A model generated the notes under the pieces. That model made no database searches. It worked only from the letters and a program-made list of their open reading frames with translations, and was not told where the DNA came from. Shown piece after piece: positions 1 through 12,480 of a stretch of DNA of 64,000 bases. The stretch's first letter is position 1; the number at the start of each line of letters is the position of its first letter. This DNA comes from Argentina anserina (lineage: Eukaryota; Streptophyta; Magnoliopsida; Rosales; Rosaceae): positions 23,745,555 through 23,809,554 of the forward strand of contig NC_065875.1 of assembly GCF_933775445.1 (NCBI RefSeq), read 5' to 3'. The translations under genes were made by a program, and so were the position numbers.

Positions 1-124
1 AGTTTTCTCTCAACACAAACTGATCATATATATCAAAATAACTTCGTCGAAAGGTTATGCCTTCCTCAAGGAATGTTGTAGTGCATAATGCACCAAAAGC
101 GGAGATGCTTGTAGTTGCTTGTAA

Positions 125-3100
125 GAGAGAATTCAACAAACGGTATCAAAACTATTGGTTATTCTAACTTTTAGTACCTTACATTTGAAAACTATCGCAT
201 TGGTACTTCAAGTTTATATTTTAGCCTAATTTTAGTTTCTTTCATCAATTAACACCGTTTGTAGCTTCATCCTCCACCAATTTTAAGGGCATTTTCGTCA
301 CTTCGTTATTTTTCGATTTCATCTTTCATTTTACTTCAATTTCAACTTTTATTTTAAAGAAAAAACCCAAGTTAATTAATTCATATCATTTCATTATAAA
401 ATTAAGAAAAAAAAAGAAAATAGTGCATGAATTTAAGACCACTATTAATTTGTGTAAATTAACTTCAAAATTATAAATTTTCATACATCAAATTTCAATC
501 TAGACTTACTATAGACGCACAACGTCAAAACACGTCGTTAGCTCTCTATTATTATTGATTCATTGAAGGGTAGTTCAGTACTTCACCTAAGTCTCTTCCT
601 CTCTCGCGTTTTTTCTCTGAGAGTCTCTGCCCACACGTCCCCTTCTTTGAGTTTTCTCTCTACATATCCAATCTCTTCCCTCTATGGCAAAGACCACCAA
701 ATTAATCACCTCTCATATGCACATGCACCCACCAAAAATCAATCAACCCCTCTATCACCAAATATATCGACTCAATTTCTAATTTATCACCAAAACCTAA
801 TTTGTATCTCAACATTGGAAAATGAGGAGGTTGAGATCGGCTTGAGCTCTAAATCCTCAAAGGAAACAATGATGATGTGCTTGTATTATCTTATATTTCT
901 ATGCATCATATCCTTAATTTATTTATTTAGTTCTCTAATTTATGAATGATTTATGTTATTTTAGGGTGTTTATAGGTTTGTGTCAAAGAAAGAAGAAAAG
1001 AAGCTAAAATGAGCTAACAAATATTTTATATTTTTCATTGTCAGAATCTATATGTGCATAACATCCGACTTTGCCGAGCTACTGTAGGAGTTCGAGATCG
1101 AATCAGACTATGAGCCTTATACCATTGGAAAGATACATATGTCTATTTTATGTAGGATTTTACAGATCTTGCTTTTGATACTCTGAGAGGAAGTTATAAT
1201 TATTTGAGTGACAAGGGGTCAGAGCTGAAATCTACCTGGGTTTGTTAGCATTCATGGAGAATTCAAGTTGTGTTTCCAAGTTCATTCAATTTCAATACAT
1301 CAAGGTCAATGATTCAGATGAAGATGCAAATAGTACATGGATTACTATTTTTACAAAATATATTTCAAGGTTTTTTCATTCCATATCAAGTTAGGAGTCT
1401 TAAACCAAGTCTTACAAGGAAACTGAAGTCAATGATGAGCAAAAATCTTCCTTATATAAAAGAGCACGAATTTCATATGATAGGAGGTCTCCAGAGCACA
1501 ATGTAGACGCCTAAGGAGTACAGATCATCCATTCATCTTCCTCATTCCATTCTTTTATTGTTTTTGTTATGTTTTTTCTTAGTCGTAGTTTTTAAAACTT
1601 TTTTCTACGGTTAGGATGATGCACTTTCAAGATTGTTTATGTAGTTTAATATTTTGATTTGATGGATTTATAGTTTCTTTATGATGAATTATTAGTCACT
1701 ATTTGAATTGATGCTTTATGTTTAAGTTCTTTGATTGATCACCCTAGGGCTTTATGTTTAGAAGATGATTTTGAGGCGTACCTACAATATAATTCAATTT
1801 AGCTTCTTGTGATTAAGAATTGTGAATTACATTATTGTCGTACCTGAAGTAATGGTTTGCATAGTTCTCTTGTTTTCTAGAACGTAATGAATCTTTCATG
1901 TTAAATTTATGTCGTACCTGGATAGACTTCATGCTAGGATATACGACATTTGCCCTACCTAAATAATATCATATACTTAAGGAAAATTATGGTCTAAGTA
2001 CTGTACCTGGACTTAGATATGGGAATTGTCATCTAGAGATACAAAAAAATCTATTAGTTGCATTGATACATAAATAGAATTGTTAGCGGTTGATTCTGAT
2101 ACCCTAGGTTTTATCTTGTTTGTTTCTTTTATAGTTTGTTATTTGAAAACCTAAAATCTATTTTCTTAGTTTAGATCAATTAAGTTATGATTAAATCGAT
2201 TATTAATCTCTAGTTGGAACAACCTCGTATTTGCACACTATACTAACGACGATTCGTGCGCTTGCGAGTTTTAAATAAAATTTCACAACAAACAGCTACG
2301 ACGACAAACGAGGGTGGAAGGATGAGCTTATCGAGGTTTGCAGCAGGAGGAGGCTGAACCAACTTTGTCTTCTTGTCGTTCTCCTGGGTATTGGGTTCAT
2401 ATGGGTATCACCGTCTGAAGCTCATTGATCCCCTCCATGCCCATCTCCCAATTTGTCAATTAAGGGCTGCAATTTCTCCTATATCCTTATGGTCATTAGA
2501 AATATTATGCTCAGACCCATTGAGTATGCTTCGTAAGATCATTCGGGAGGATGAAGCTGTACGGCGCACAAATCGGGTGACAACAAGCCTAGACATGCAA
2601 ATTCGGTGTGGTGGATTAAACTGAGGTAAGGTTGGGGGTGAAGGTGTCGATAGTGTTTAATTGTTGTTTATGGTGGTTATGAATGCATTGGAATTCACGC
2701 AAGATGCGAAGGAGTGGAGACATGGAGACTGTTTTACCCTTTAAAGTGCATACTATGTTAGAGAAATTAACGACCACATTGACGTCGTGCATGTATATGA
2801 GGTCGGGATTATAAAATTATATACTAAAGCTCATATTTTAGAACTTGATGTACAAATATTTATAGTGGGTCAAAGTTCATGTACACTCAGTAAAACTTTC
2901 CCTAAAATTAATAAGCATTTTTTATTTACCATAATTATTACAAAAAAATTAAAGTTTGCAATTACAAAATAAACTAACATATATTTTATATTATATATGT
3001 ACATTAACCAACAACCATATTGTTATAATAATATGCTAAAAAACTCTATCATAGGCATTTAAATATTTCAAAAGCAAAAGAAAATGCTTATATAACAATT

Positions 3101-3338
3101 GGTTAATTTGAATGGTATAAAATGTTGGCTATAAACTAAGTGAAATTAGTAAAAAATAAAGTGACGAAAATGTCTTTACAAATTGGTAGGACATAAAGTC
3201 ACTAACAGTGTTAATTGACGGAATGAACTAAAATTAACTTGAAATATAAACTTGAGGTACCAATGTGATAGTTTTCAAATATGAGGTACTAAAAGTTAGA
3301 ATAACCAATAATTAAGGTACCGTTTGTTAAATTTACTC
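125..3338. mobile_element. Mutator-like (MULE) non-autonomous element with ~200-bp terminal inverted repeats
   Basis: The left end (125 to about 335) and the reverse complement of the right end (about 3130 to 3338) match closely; both share AACAAACGGTA near the tip, then a long run about picking 'TTGGTTATTCTAACTTTTAG'. The element is flanked by near-identical 10-bp direct repeats, ttgcttgtaa (115-124) and ttacttgtaa (3339-3348). Long inverted repeats with a 9-10 bp target duplication are the hallmark of Mutator-like elements. No transposase reading frame is visible, so it is non-autonomous. The 2.8-kb interior may hold captured or nested sequence: around 2240-2290 it resembles the end of an LTR (ending in TTTCACAACA), but no partner LTR was found. 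Family assignment is inferred from structure. Confidence 0.75.
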
Positions 3339-5382
3339 TTACTTGTAATAAACCATGTGAGCAATTTTTGAAATGGTGGATGAATTTATGGGAGTCTTGC
3401 TCATTTATTCGAAGGACCCAGTCTGACAAAGTGTTTTTTGGAAACTATTCTGACAAAGTGTTAAAAATGATTGATCCATTTATGATTGAAAATAGGTAAA
3501 TATCACTAACTGTTGGATACGGATTGTATGCACCACGGAGTGCAACCACCGTCGCATACTTTACTGATATCGAGATGATTTGAGCCATTAATTAATCAAG
3601 GTAATCCACAGCCATTAGATTCCTTTTTTTGGTAAGTAAGCCTTTAACGGTCAATATTTTGTTGACTACACAACACTGAGGTAAATAATTAAAATTTGTA
3701 AGTTTTTCACCTAACTTGATTTCGAAGTTTCAGAAAAAACAACACTCAGAGAGAGAGAGAGAGAGAGAGAGCTCTTTCTTGGTGGCGGCGGCGCTGGTCC
3801 GACTACGTCTGATGCTAATGATGACCTTTTCCCTTGACGGTATTTCTTGCGTGTGGTCGGCTTGTGTTTTGCTCGTGAGATCTAAGGTTAGGGGAGTTTG
3901 TGGTGATGGTTAGCTCAGCCGGTGTCGGTGTTGCGTGGTCGGAGGCGGCGTGCAGGGCTTGTGTTCGAAAGGGTAGGGGTGGGGATCGCTCATATTTGGA
4001 TCAGATTCTTCCAATTTTGATTTGGGGAAGGCTTGATGAGGAGGTATGACTGTACTGGTTGCGGTAGTTGTCTGCTTGGCGAAACCAGCGGCAGTGGAGT
4101 GGATTGGAGAGGCGGGGATTACTGTGATTTCTCATTAATGAAAAACGGCCACTGTTGTTTTTAACTTTCGAGACATGGATGCCCATCATATTTGCAGCAC
4201 ATTCTCATCTGTCATATGAACAATATGCATATATATCATTGTATGATCACTTTCCAGGTTCTTTCTCAGCCATAGCTGATGAGTGATGAAGGTTTGACTT
4301 TAGGAGTCCCACGTGCCCAGCCAATGATGATGGTAAACATTGGTTTTTAACTTTTTATCTTGTTTTTCACAGTCCGTCTAATAGACAAAGACTAACATAA
4401 GTTTTTAAAAAATGTCACGTGCCTTAACACGTGTTGCTAGTTCCTGCACACTGCTGAAGCACTAAATACACTCTCCTAACTGTTTACATGAATTTACAAT
4501 TATCTTACATTCTTACACTTAAATCTATGTTTTTTCTTCTGTGGCTATTGTGAGGTATACGAAATTTGAAATTGATTGTATAATTATCTAGACAACACTT
4601 TAATAAAGTCGATCAAACGTTTTATCTATGTACAAATTAATTATCGCAACTTCTCAAACTTTTAGTCAATATAGTGTGCATATATTTTAATATACTTTTT
4701 ATAATATATTTTAATCAATTATTGAGGGAAATGAAATAAACATGAACCACTATACTTTTTTCTTTGCTATTAATTACTTGGCAACAATGACAAGCATGCA
4801 TGTAACGATGATATTTTTATAAACGCTGTATGGCTTTTTACTAATCAACGCATTACACAATATTCATATCATAATTAAGCTATCTATCTCTTAAGATCTT
4901 GTCTGTAGTTTCTTATGCAAAAATTAGTAAATGATCTATTTTCAAAAAAGCTTTTCTGTCACATATATTTTGTAGGGACTCTCTAATCTTCTGTGAGTAG
5001 CATCATCGTGTCGCGCAGTATTATATATCATCTCTCTAATTAATGTCTAAACTCAAGATGTTTCAATTCGGAGTCAGGACACTATCAAGGTGGTCATCTC
5101 TGGCCTCCTCTCGATCAAGGTGGCCTTTTTCAATACTCTCCTCTCTACCAAGGGATCATCTCGATCGGACCTCGATCTTCTATCCTTTTTATGCATGTTT
5201 GGTGGTCTCTTGATGAAAAGCCAGGCGAATCAATCCCTGTAAATGGCGCACCAATTAAATCATTCATCCTTGAAGATGTAGGACATAGAACATGCCTCCG
5301 ATATTGGGGCGGCGCAGCTCTGCTCATTTGTTGGCAGGAAAAAATGAATCGAGTCGACTCCGAACTGATGGGTTATTTCTAA
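3339..5382. other. intergenic DNA between two Mutator-like elements
   Basis: No convincing gene. It contains a GA microsatellite, then a GC-richer stretch (about 3780-4120) that looks like a gene 5' region but has no recognisable coding frame. A short open frame near 5191-5382 has ordinary amino-acid composition but no recognised domain. Confidence 0.5.
3748..3771. repeat. (AG)12 microsatellite
   Basis: Uninterrupted AG dinucleotide run, likely length-polymorphic. Confidence 0.95.
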
Positions 5383-6353
5383 GGCTAAATTTTACAAATA
5401 GTGCATGAAATATAGCTCACTAATCATTTAGGTACATCAAGTTATAAATCATAGACTTCAGTACTTAAATTTAGAACTTTAACTCATTAATCATACACGA
5501 CTTCAATGACACCGTTATTAAGATGTCATGTGGCCTTATTTGAGGGTTATTTTAGTCTATCATAATCGTATTGGGCACCCGACTCCCTTTTTGGAGCAGC
5601 AACCTCCCTTTCATTTCTAGTTTTCTCCGCATCTAATTCATAATATTTCTCAAATAACTAAACAAGAAAGACACTGAAATCCTCATAGCCGACGAGTGAG
5701 CGAAAACGATGATTGAAAAGGAGCCCAAATTTTCAGTCTTTACAAACCTGAGAACCAAACAATTGTCAGAACATCCAAATCCTCTTTAGTCACAATTCAC
5801 AATCCCCTTTTCTCATTACAACCACCGACAACGCCTCCGCCTTGAATTCGGAAATCCTTCTTCTTTTGCCCATTTGCACCTCAACATCAAACTTGTGAAG
5901 GAGTTGGATCAGCGATTGAAGTTCAAGGAGGGGCCAAGGTCGGGAGAAGGAGATGGGTTTGATTTAGCGTGAGAGGAAGCGAGATGGGTTGTGGTTCCGG
6001 CGATGTCGATAAGGTTATATTCTCCTTAAATAACTTTATGAAATCAAGCTTCCCATTGGGCTCATATCCATAACCCATCAATGTCTTGAAGATGGTGGAG
6101 TCAATGAAGGTTGTTCATGGCTTAATCATCTTGGGAAGAAGAACACGAAGGAGCTGTGGGTTGTTAGAGAGAGCAGTATATTACCAATTTATCCCTAACA
6201 ACAATGGACGCCAACATAAATTTGATGATTTAACGACATGCATACATTTTAATTAGAATTTTTAAGGTAATGTATAAAAGTTAATGATTTAAAACATGAG
6301 ACACCTATATTAATAGTGGGTTATATTTCATGTATTGTTGTTAAAATTTTCCC
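5383..6353. mobile_element. short Mutator-like element (971 bp)
   Basis: Inverted termini: left GGCTAAATTTTACAAATAG and, read from the other side, GGGAAAATTTTAACAAC. Similarity continues for about 90 bp and includes a shared ACATGAAATATA-like block. Flanking 9-bp direct repeats, tatttctaa (374-382 of the 5-kb block) and tatttccaa (6354-6362), match at 8 of 9 positions. Length, long inverted ends and 9-bp target duplication fit a Mutator-like MITE. The termini differ from those of the element at 125-3338, so it is a separate family. No open frame of note inside. Confidence 0.7.
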
Positions 6354-7782
6354 TATTTCCAAACCAACTTTTCCCCCTTATTTACACACTCAAAATTGTC
6401 AATTGTAGCAAGGGTAAAGGGTCTTTCCCATAGAGGACTTAGAAAAATCAATATACTCAAAAGTTGTCACAAAAGTGACCACTACTCCTACTGAATAGTA
6501 GTCGAAAAAACCTACATAAAAACCTAATCTTAACTACTCCGAATATTTTGTAAATTTACATAGGTATACTAGACACACATACGGACTCAAATACACAATT
6601 GCGAAATATTTGGAGCTCGTTTGCTATAGAAAATAAATAGGGGAACATAGAGGATAGAAAGTGACGAAAACTGATTTTGGTTTTGGGTTTGAAAAACAAA
6701 GATAAAGAAGTTAGTTAGGAAAAATGCAATCCACCTCCAACAATCACACACAAGACAATTTAGTTGATCTTAATCCAATCAAACTAGATGAAGATACTTA
6801 GATTGGCTCATTACGCTTGAACACAACCCGTTACTCTTTCGTACTTCATACGCCAGGCAGGAAGTGCTATACACCTAAACTATTCCCAAGCAATTAAATC
6901 TAAAGGTACGCTCATCAGATTTAACATGCAGAGATCATTAAGGTCTAAAAGAGTTTGAGACATCACTAGGCATCGTAAATTACTTAGTGTCCTCCTAAAC
7001 CTAGGACTCAGTTTACTTGCTAACTACAAAAGCTAACAATTGATTCCCTAGATATATTGAGGAGTCTGATATTGACACATACATCAAACAATCAAATCAA
7101 TAGAACCCTAACATGCATACTAAGCGTGCACTCAAAACATACAAGCAAACATTCATTAATGGAGAAGTAGTAAACCAAAGTCTCATCTTGAATTAAAAGA
7201 AACTAAAACCAAATCTCAAATCATCTTGTGGATCATGTCTAGGGCTTCAAGCAGCCCCTTAACTAAGCAAAACCTAAATAAACATAATATAAGAAGAACA
7301 ATGAGAATAAGAAAAGAGAGGTGTAGCTGAACATAATATCAGAAGAACAATGAGAATAAGAAAAGAGAGGTGTAGTTGCTGGGATAGAGGAAAGAGAGAC
7401 ATATAAATTCTCTTTTATATAAGCTTCCTTCCACCAATCTCTCTTGTTTTAGGTTTCCTTCGGACATTTTGATTGGTGTCAACTCATTTATTTCATCGTC
7501 ATCTGCATCACATTTGTATAATAAGTTGGGACATGAAGCATGAACTTGTCCGTGAGCCTTCCGGTGTCATTTGGGCCACGTGACATAAAATCCCGTCAAG
7601 ATTCAGATTCACGCGCAGACTGACCTTCGAGTACTAAGTTGGGCATAACTTCCTCTAGAAAATAGGTATCGATTAACCGTAAAAAGCTCTAGAAACTAGA
7701 CTTCCGTATCTACCATGCATATAAAGATCATAATCTAGTTCATTTTGAGATGCTCTCAGTTCTCTGTCGAAGTCAACTGATC
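6354..7782. other. intergenic, AT-rich, no gene seen
   Basis: No coding frame of interest. Parts of 6380-7200 have the flavour of decayed LTR-retrotransposon sequence, but no paired LTRs, primer-binding site or coding domain could be found. A local 49-bp tandem duplication is listed separately. Confidence 0.45.
7281..7378. repeat. tandem duplication, two 49-bp copies
   Basis: Two adjacent, nearly identical copies beginning AACATAATAT and ending GGTGTAG(C/T)TG, with one or two mismatches. A recent slippage or unequal-exchange product with no evident function. Confidence 0.9.
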
Positions 7783-8214
7783 TAGGGCTGGGCAAAAAGC
7801 CCGAAGAAGAAAAAAAACCCGGACCGGACCGACGGGCCCGTCCGGGCGGGCCGGGCTTTTTTCCAGGCTCGTGTGTTGTCATGTGATAAACGGGCCGGGT
7901 TTTGTTATGTCCGAGCCGGTCCCGGGCCTTCAGATCCTTAAACAAAAAAAACCGGAAACCCGAGACATTAGGTGTCATTATATAATTGACTTTCATAAGT
8001 GATCCTAAACTTATTGAATAGATACAATGACACTGGAACATAACCAAAAACAGAGTTAGGCCCGGATGATACCGGTTCAAGTTTTACTCGGGCCCTGCAA
8101 TTAACTGACCCGGGCCCTGATTTTTTAAGAACAAAGCCCGGCCCGTCATACTACAACCGGGCCGGGCCCGGGCCGTGAAAAAAATTGCCCAGGCTGAACC
8201 CGCGCCCAGCCCTA
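7783..8214. mobile_element. GC-rich hAT-like non-autonomous element (432 bp)
   Basis: The termini are inverted: left TAGGGCTGGGCAAAAAGCCC, right (reverse complement) TAGGGCTGGGCGCGGGTTCA. Flanking 8-bp direct repeats aactgatc (7775-7782) and aactgata (8215-8222) match at 7 of 8. A TAGGG start and an 8-bp target duplication are characteristic of hAT elements. The subterminal parts are dense in CCGG/GGGCCC-type motifs that pair between the two halves, and the GC content stands out sharply from the surroundings. An open frame on the minus strand across it (7673-8080) is a by-product of this composition. Confidence 0.8.
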
Positions 8215-10860
8215 AACTGATATGACAGGCAGATTCCCCAAAATTGTCTTTCAATGCCTCTTTTTCTTTCTTTCTTCCTATTTATTTCGAAAAACCTACT
8301 AAAACAAATAAAGAATGTAAATAACTAAAATATATACTAAATTAATAAGTATAATATAGGGAAATATGACACAAATAATGTATATTTATGATCCTATCAC
8401 AAACCGGCCAGTACAAAACGCAATATATATATAAGAAATATCAAATATGCATGCATTCTATGACATGCAAAGAATTAATTACCTTAATTTCGATTTATAG
8501 AGAAATATATGTCTGTTATTCATTTGGTGTCATATACCTTGCGTTTTAACAACTTTAGTCTTCACCTCAAACACCCACATAGTTCCAACTTAGGCCTACA
8601 TTGTGTTTTGTTTTGTACAAGGAAAGCCAACACACAAGTGTTATATATAGCTAAATATTATGTCAATACCAAGAGCCGAACTAAGGCCCAGATTTAGGGT
8701 TTGACAACAGCTAGTCCAAGTCATTGGCTGTTTAATTAACCAGTTACATCAGCAGAACCAGTTTAGACGCCCAGTTGCCCATGATGGTCTTGGTGCCTAA
8801 GTTGGAGTTGTACCCTTGCTCATTATCAATAAGCCAGCTTAATAATCAGGCTTCTATATCTTCTGTCTCAATTTTAGTATAACCAATTTGTGCTTCTTCT
8901 AATTCTTAAACATCTACTTAATCTTCTTTCAGACATTCTTGTAGTCGATCGCTAAATCCGATAAGCCTCAACGACTTAACATGGCTGTTATATTGGCTTC
9001 GAAACAATAATGGATCGACATACTACTTAACTATGTACTGTGTCGTGATGCAATATAACAGCGATCACATGCATGGCTTCATTAGAGTAAACGCTTGGCT
9101 TCGAGTTCTAGCTGGACCTGCTAAACCCTAAAATTACACGACTAAATACTTGCTTCCCAGATTTTTACGCTTACAATGCTAGTTATTATTTGATTTCATC
9201 TTTACCGACTCTGCCAGAATTTCTAACTGGAACTAACTTCGAGTTCCCTTAAAGTTGCCAGCTCCTAGTGTTAGCTAGCTATATGTTGTTGCTATTAGCT
9301 GGCTGCTTTAATTTATGTGTTACCAAACTATATATTTGGTTGTTTGTTCCCAACTACAATATCTGATTGCCGTATCATAGGACTATAGTAAGATCGACCC
9401 GAAAGTAGCACTGTATTTTTAAAGAAATTTCTTTACCGTATGTACCACTTATATCTCGATCTATTCTTCATTCAGTTCATTGCACTATTGCTTGAAAACA
9501 ATTTAGTTAATAGGGACTCCGGACTCTATCATCTATTTGCACCATGTGTATATAATATAAGAGACGTCTTTGTATAGTTATACATATTGATATCGAAGTC
9601 ATTCGCGACTTAGAGTCGCAAACTCGTTATATATCCATGCCATGTTCAGAATTCTCCCGATCGAGTTCCGACGTACTTCTAGCTATCTAGTATTACTAAT
9701 TTACTTTATGCATGCTTTTGATCAATTTTGAAGCGAAAATGATACGCATGGACTTAGGCAATATATGGATGAACCCGGGGGAATTAGCTATGCCCTTGTC
9801 CAACGTATATAATATCTTTAAAATATGTCATAGCTAGCGGCCAGTACGAACACGTATGTAACCAATCTAAAACAATGAAAATTCATGCAACCATGATGAT
9901 CGAGTTCGATTCCTTTCATAAAAATGTCTAGCGAGAGACATGTCACAACATCGTCCACACCACGAGTTGGTAGATTGATTATGAAAAACTAGTTGATCTA
10001 ATCCTATTCCTAGACTACAAGTATGGCAATCTCTCAACTAACAAATCTAACTAGGACGACCTAATTATTATGAAGATCTTATAGACGACCCAAGCTAGCT
10101 AGCATTGCTTTTATTGTGGACCATATATGTGGCTATAGCTTGTGTGTGAAGAAAAGTACTGAAGAGCGGTGAATGGTTGTTCCTATAATTAGTCAGTGAG
10201 TTAGGTGATTAGTACCCACAGAATGAGCTAGAGCAGCTAGGGTTTGGTTACGGACCTAATGTAATATGCTGATTTTCTGCTACATATGAAACACGAGGCT
10301 TATACATGCACGACCGTAATTCCAACACCAACTAGGATTGTATGTTTAATTATGTGCCAAACCCCATTGACGTCGATCGATCAGCAATGCTTTCATGACA
10401 AGTTTACTTGATAATTAAAAGCATGGAGATATAATTAGTTGACATCTGAAATCACTAATAAATTAACCCAAGCTAACCAAATTTAGTGCAATACAAATAT
10501 ATATCATTTTAGAGTGCTTTGTGCCACAAGTTGACAATAAGATACAGACTCTAACGCTCTACAAAGTAGTGGGTTGAAAACTTGAAATATTAAACATAAA
10601 AGCTATTTTCTCCGTCTTGCAAAGAACACGTACGAGAGTGTTATGAAAACATATCGATATGGTTGGAATTCAAAATCTAAAACCGAAATAAAGCTACAAG
10701 TTGTTGTTGTAAATTAAGTTGTATGTTAGTTAACAAACCAACACGTTTACTAAAAAACTAGATAGTTGAATTCATAATTCATCAAATCACCAGCTAATTA
10801 ACCAGCCGGTAAATGAGTTAAGCACCCATTTGCAATGTCATTTTCAATTTCTTTTTAGGA
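8215..10860. other. intergenic, nothing recognised
   Basis: AT-rich DNA with no open frame, RNA gene or repeat that I can support on either strand. Confidence 0.6.
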
Positions 10861-12480
10861 AAACTCTATTACGTCGTCATTGATGACGTGTAATACAACG
10901 TACCCATTTCAAACGTGGTGGGGGAGACTAGTCCTTCATGGTACGGCTTCGGACGTGACAGCCACAAATCTGGGCTTGGTTGGTTCCCATCAATCATTCA
11001 GTATTGGGCTTCGCGGACGACAAGGCCCACACGGCTTTTTAATTATGTGGACGTCGTCATCGTACGAAACGTGTGTACCGACAAGTTATTCTTCTTTGTC
11101 CTTTGTATTCTCAATCCAGACCAAAAACAGCTATTTGCCATTCCCTACTGCTAACTGGAATCTTAGATTTGGCGGCAAAGGAAAGCTATTGTTTTATTAA
11201 CCATTTTCTTGTTTATGATTATTGATTTGAATTTTATATGATTAATCATTATTATGAGTTAATTTCAGGGTTCATTTACTTTACAGCTGTTATATGTCAT
11301 ACATCAGTATCAGACGGTAGATAAATGGGAAAAATATTAATGCACGTGGGATGATGGTGTGAATGTGTGGTAGATGTTACAACATACAACAACGCACCAT
11401 AAAATTTGCACCATAAAATTTTCCTTAATATCATAGTTTAGTTAGTTTGAAGATGATGTTTTTTCCTGCTTGAAGAAAACTAAAACTTCATGCGTGCCAT
11501 CATTCCACGTGAGCTACATACCGCATAACAAATGTAATTAATATAATAAAGGAAAAGAGTCGATACAATGGTACATATTTAGATAAATTTATCAAATTAT
11601 TAGAATCTATAAATTCATAGATCTGATCTCAAATCTTCGTTGAAGTGTTCCAATTCTGCATTACAACATATATAGCTGATGGTCTTTAACAATACCGAAT
11701 TTTGATTTTAGGCCAGAGAGTGATTGTTCTAGATTGTTAGCAAGAATCGGAGATGAACGTTAGAACGTTCGTTTTGATCGGAATTTCGAAACTAGGAAGA
11801 TAATAACACTTGGGTCCAGCCACCCTATTTCCTTCTCTGTTTTTACTGATATTTTTTTTTCTCTGACGTGGGACGTGAACTGGCATGGCACCAGAACAAC
11901 GTTTGGTGGAGTCCAAAGGACGTCTCTAAATGAGAGAAGAAAAGAGCAAAAGCTTATGAGACGCACATGCTACGTGCGTGACTGCCATGCCAGCTGCAGA
12001 TGCAGAGTCTGCTCTCACTGGTCTGCCGCGACTCACGTGCACCTGTACGAACCCTCGACAAAAGATTTAGCTTCAGTTTTATTTTCTCTTTTTTACTGTC
12101 TTTGTATAACAAAGTGGGTCGGGTCGGTGTTAATATATTCATGCTTAGAGTCCGGTTGACCGTTGACGGGTACTACTGAAGTAGGTTGAAGACCTATTGA
12201 TTACCTAACCAAAGTGGTTAGCGATGAGCCGATGAGTGAAGACAGTTAAGAGTGGTAGTTAGTGGTTATAGGCGGTTGATTGTTAAATATTGTGGAACAC
12301 GTGGTTGCTTCATGATAAGGATTATTAAGAGGTCCGGATCGATGATGGTGATGATGATAATGTCACACCTGCTTGGATTTGATTCAAGCTTAGCTAAAAA
12401 AAGCATTGTCTTTGTTAGATTTATGAATCTCTTTGGGTATAGTAGAAGACTTAATGACGACGAATGATTTGTGATAATTT
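10861..12480. other. intergenic with ACGTG-rich stretches, possible promoter-like DNA
   Basis: Several ACGTG/CACGTG cores occur (for example near 11345, 11508, 11870 and 12034), as in plant G-box or ABRE elements. No supported gene lies directly downstream. Open frames here (10880-11200, 11875-12159) overlap others on both strands and have no recognisable domain. Confidence 0.4.

Noticed and set aside
563..949. 128-codon open frame in the first Mutator-like element
   Set aside because: Serine/leucine-rich, low-complexity reading of pyrimidine-rich DNA inside a non-coding element; no domain.
2240..2290. Possible end of a Ty3-type LTR (GTGCGCTTGCGAGTTTTAAA ... TTTCACAACA)
   Set aside because: No matching second LTR, primer-binding site or target duplication could be found, so it is only mentioned within the surrounding element.
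5191..5382. 63-codon plus-strand open frame with balanced composition
   Set aside because: No recognised domain, overlaps an opposite-strand frame and ends at the edge of a transposon; not enough to call a gene.
10880..12159. Several overlapping open frames of 60-106 codons on both strands
   Set aside because: They compete with each other, lack domains and splice context; more likely promoter-like or neutral DNA.
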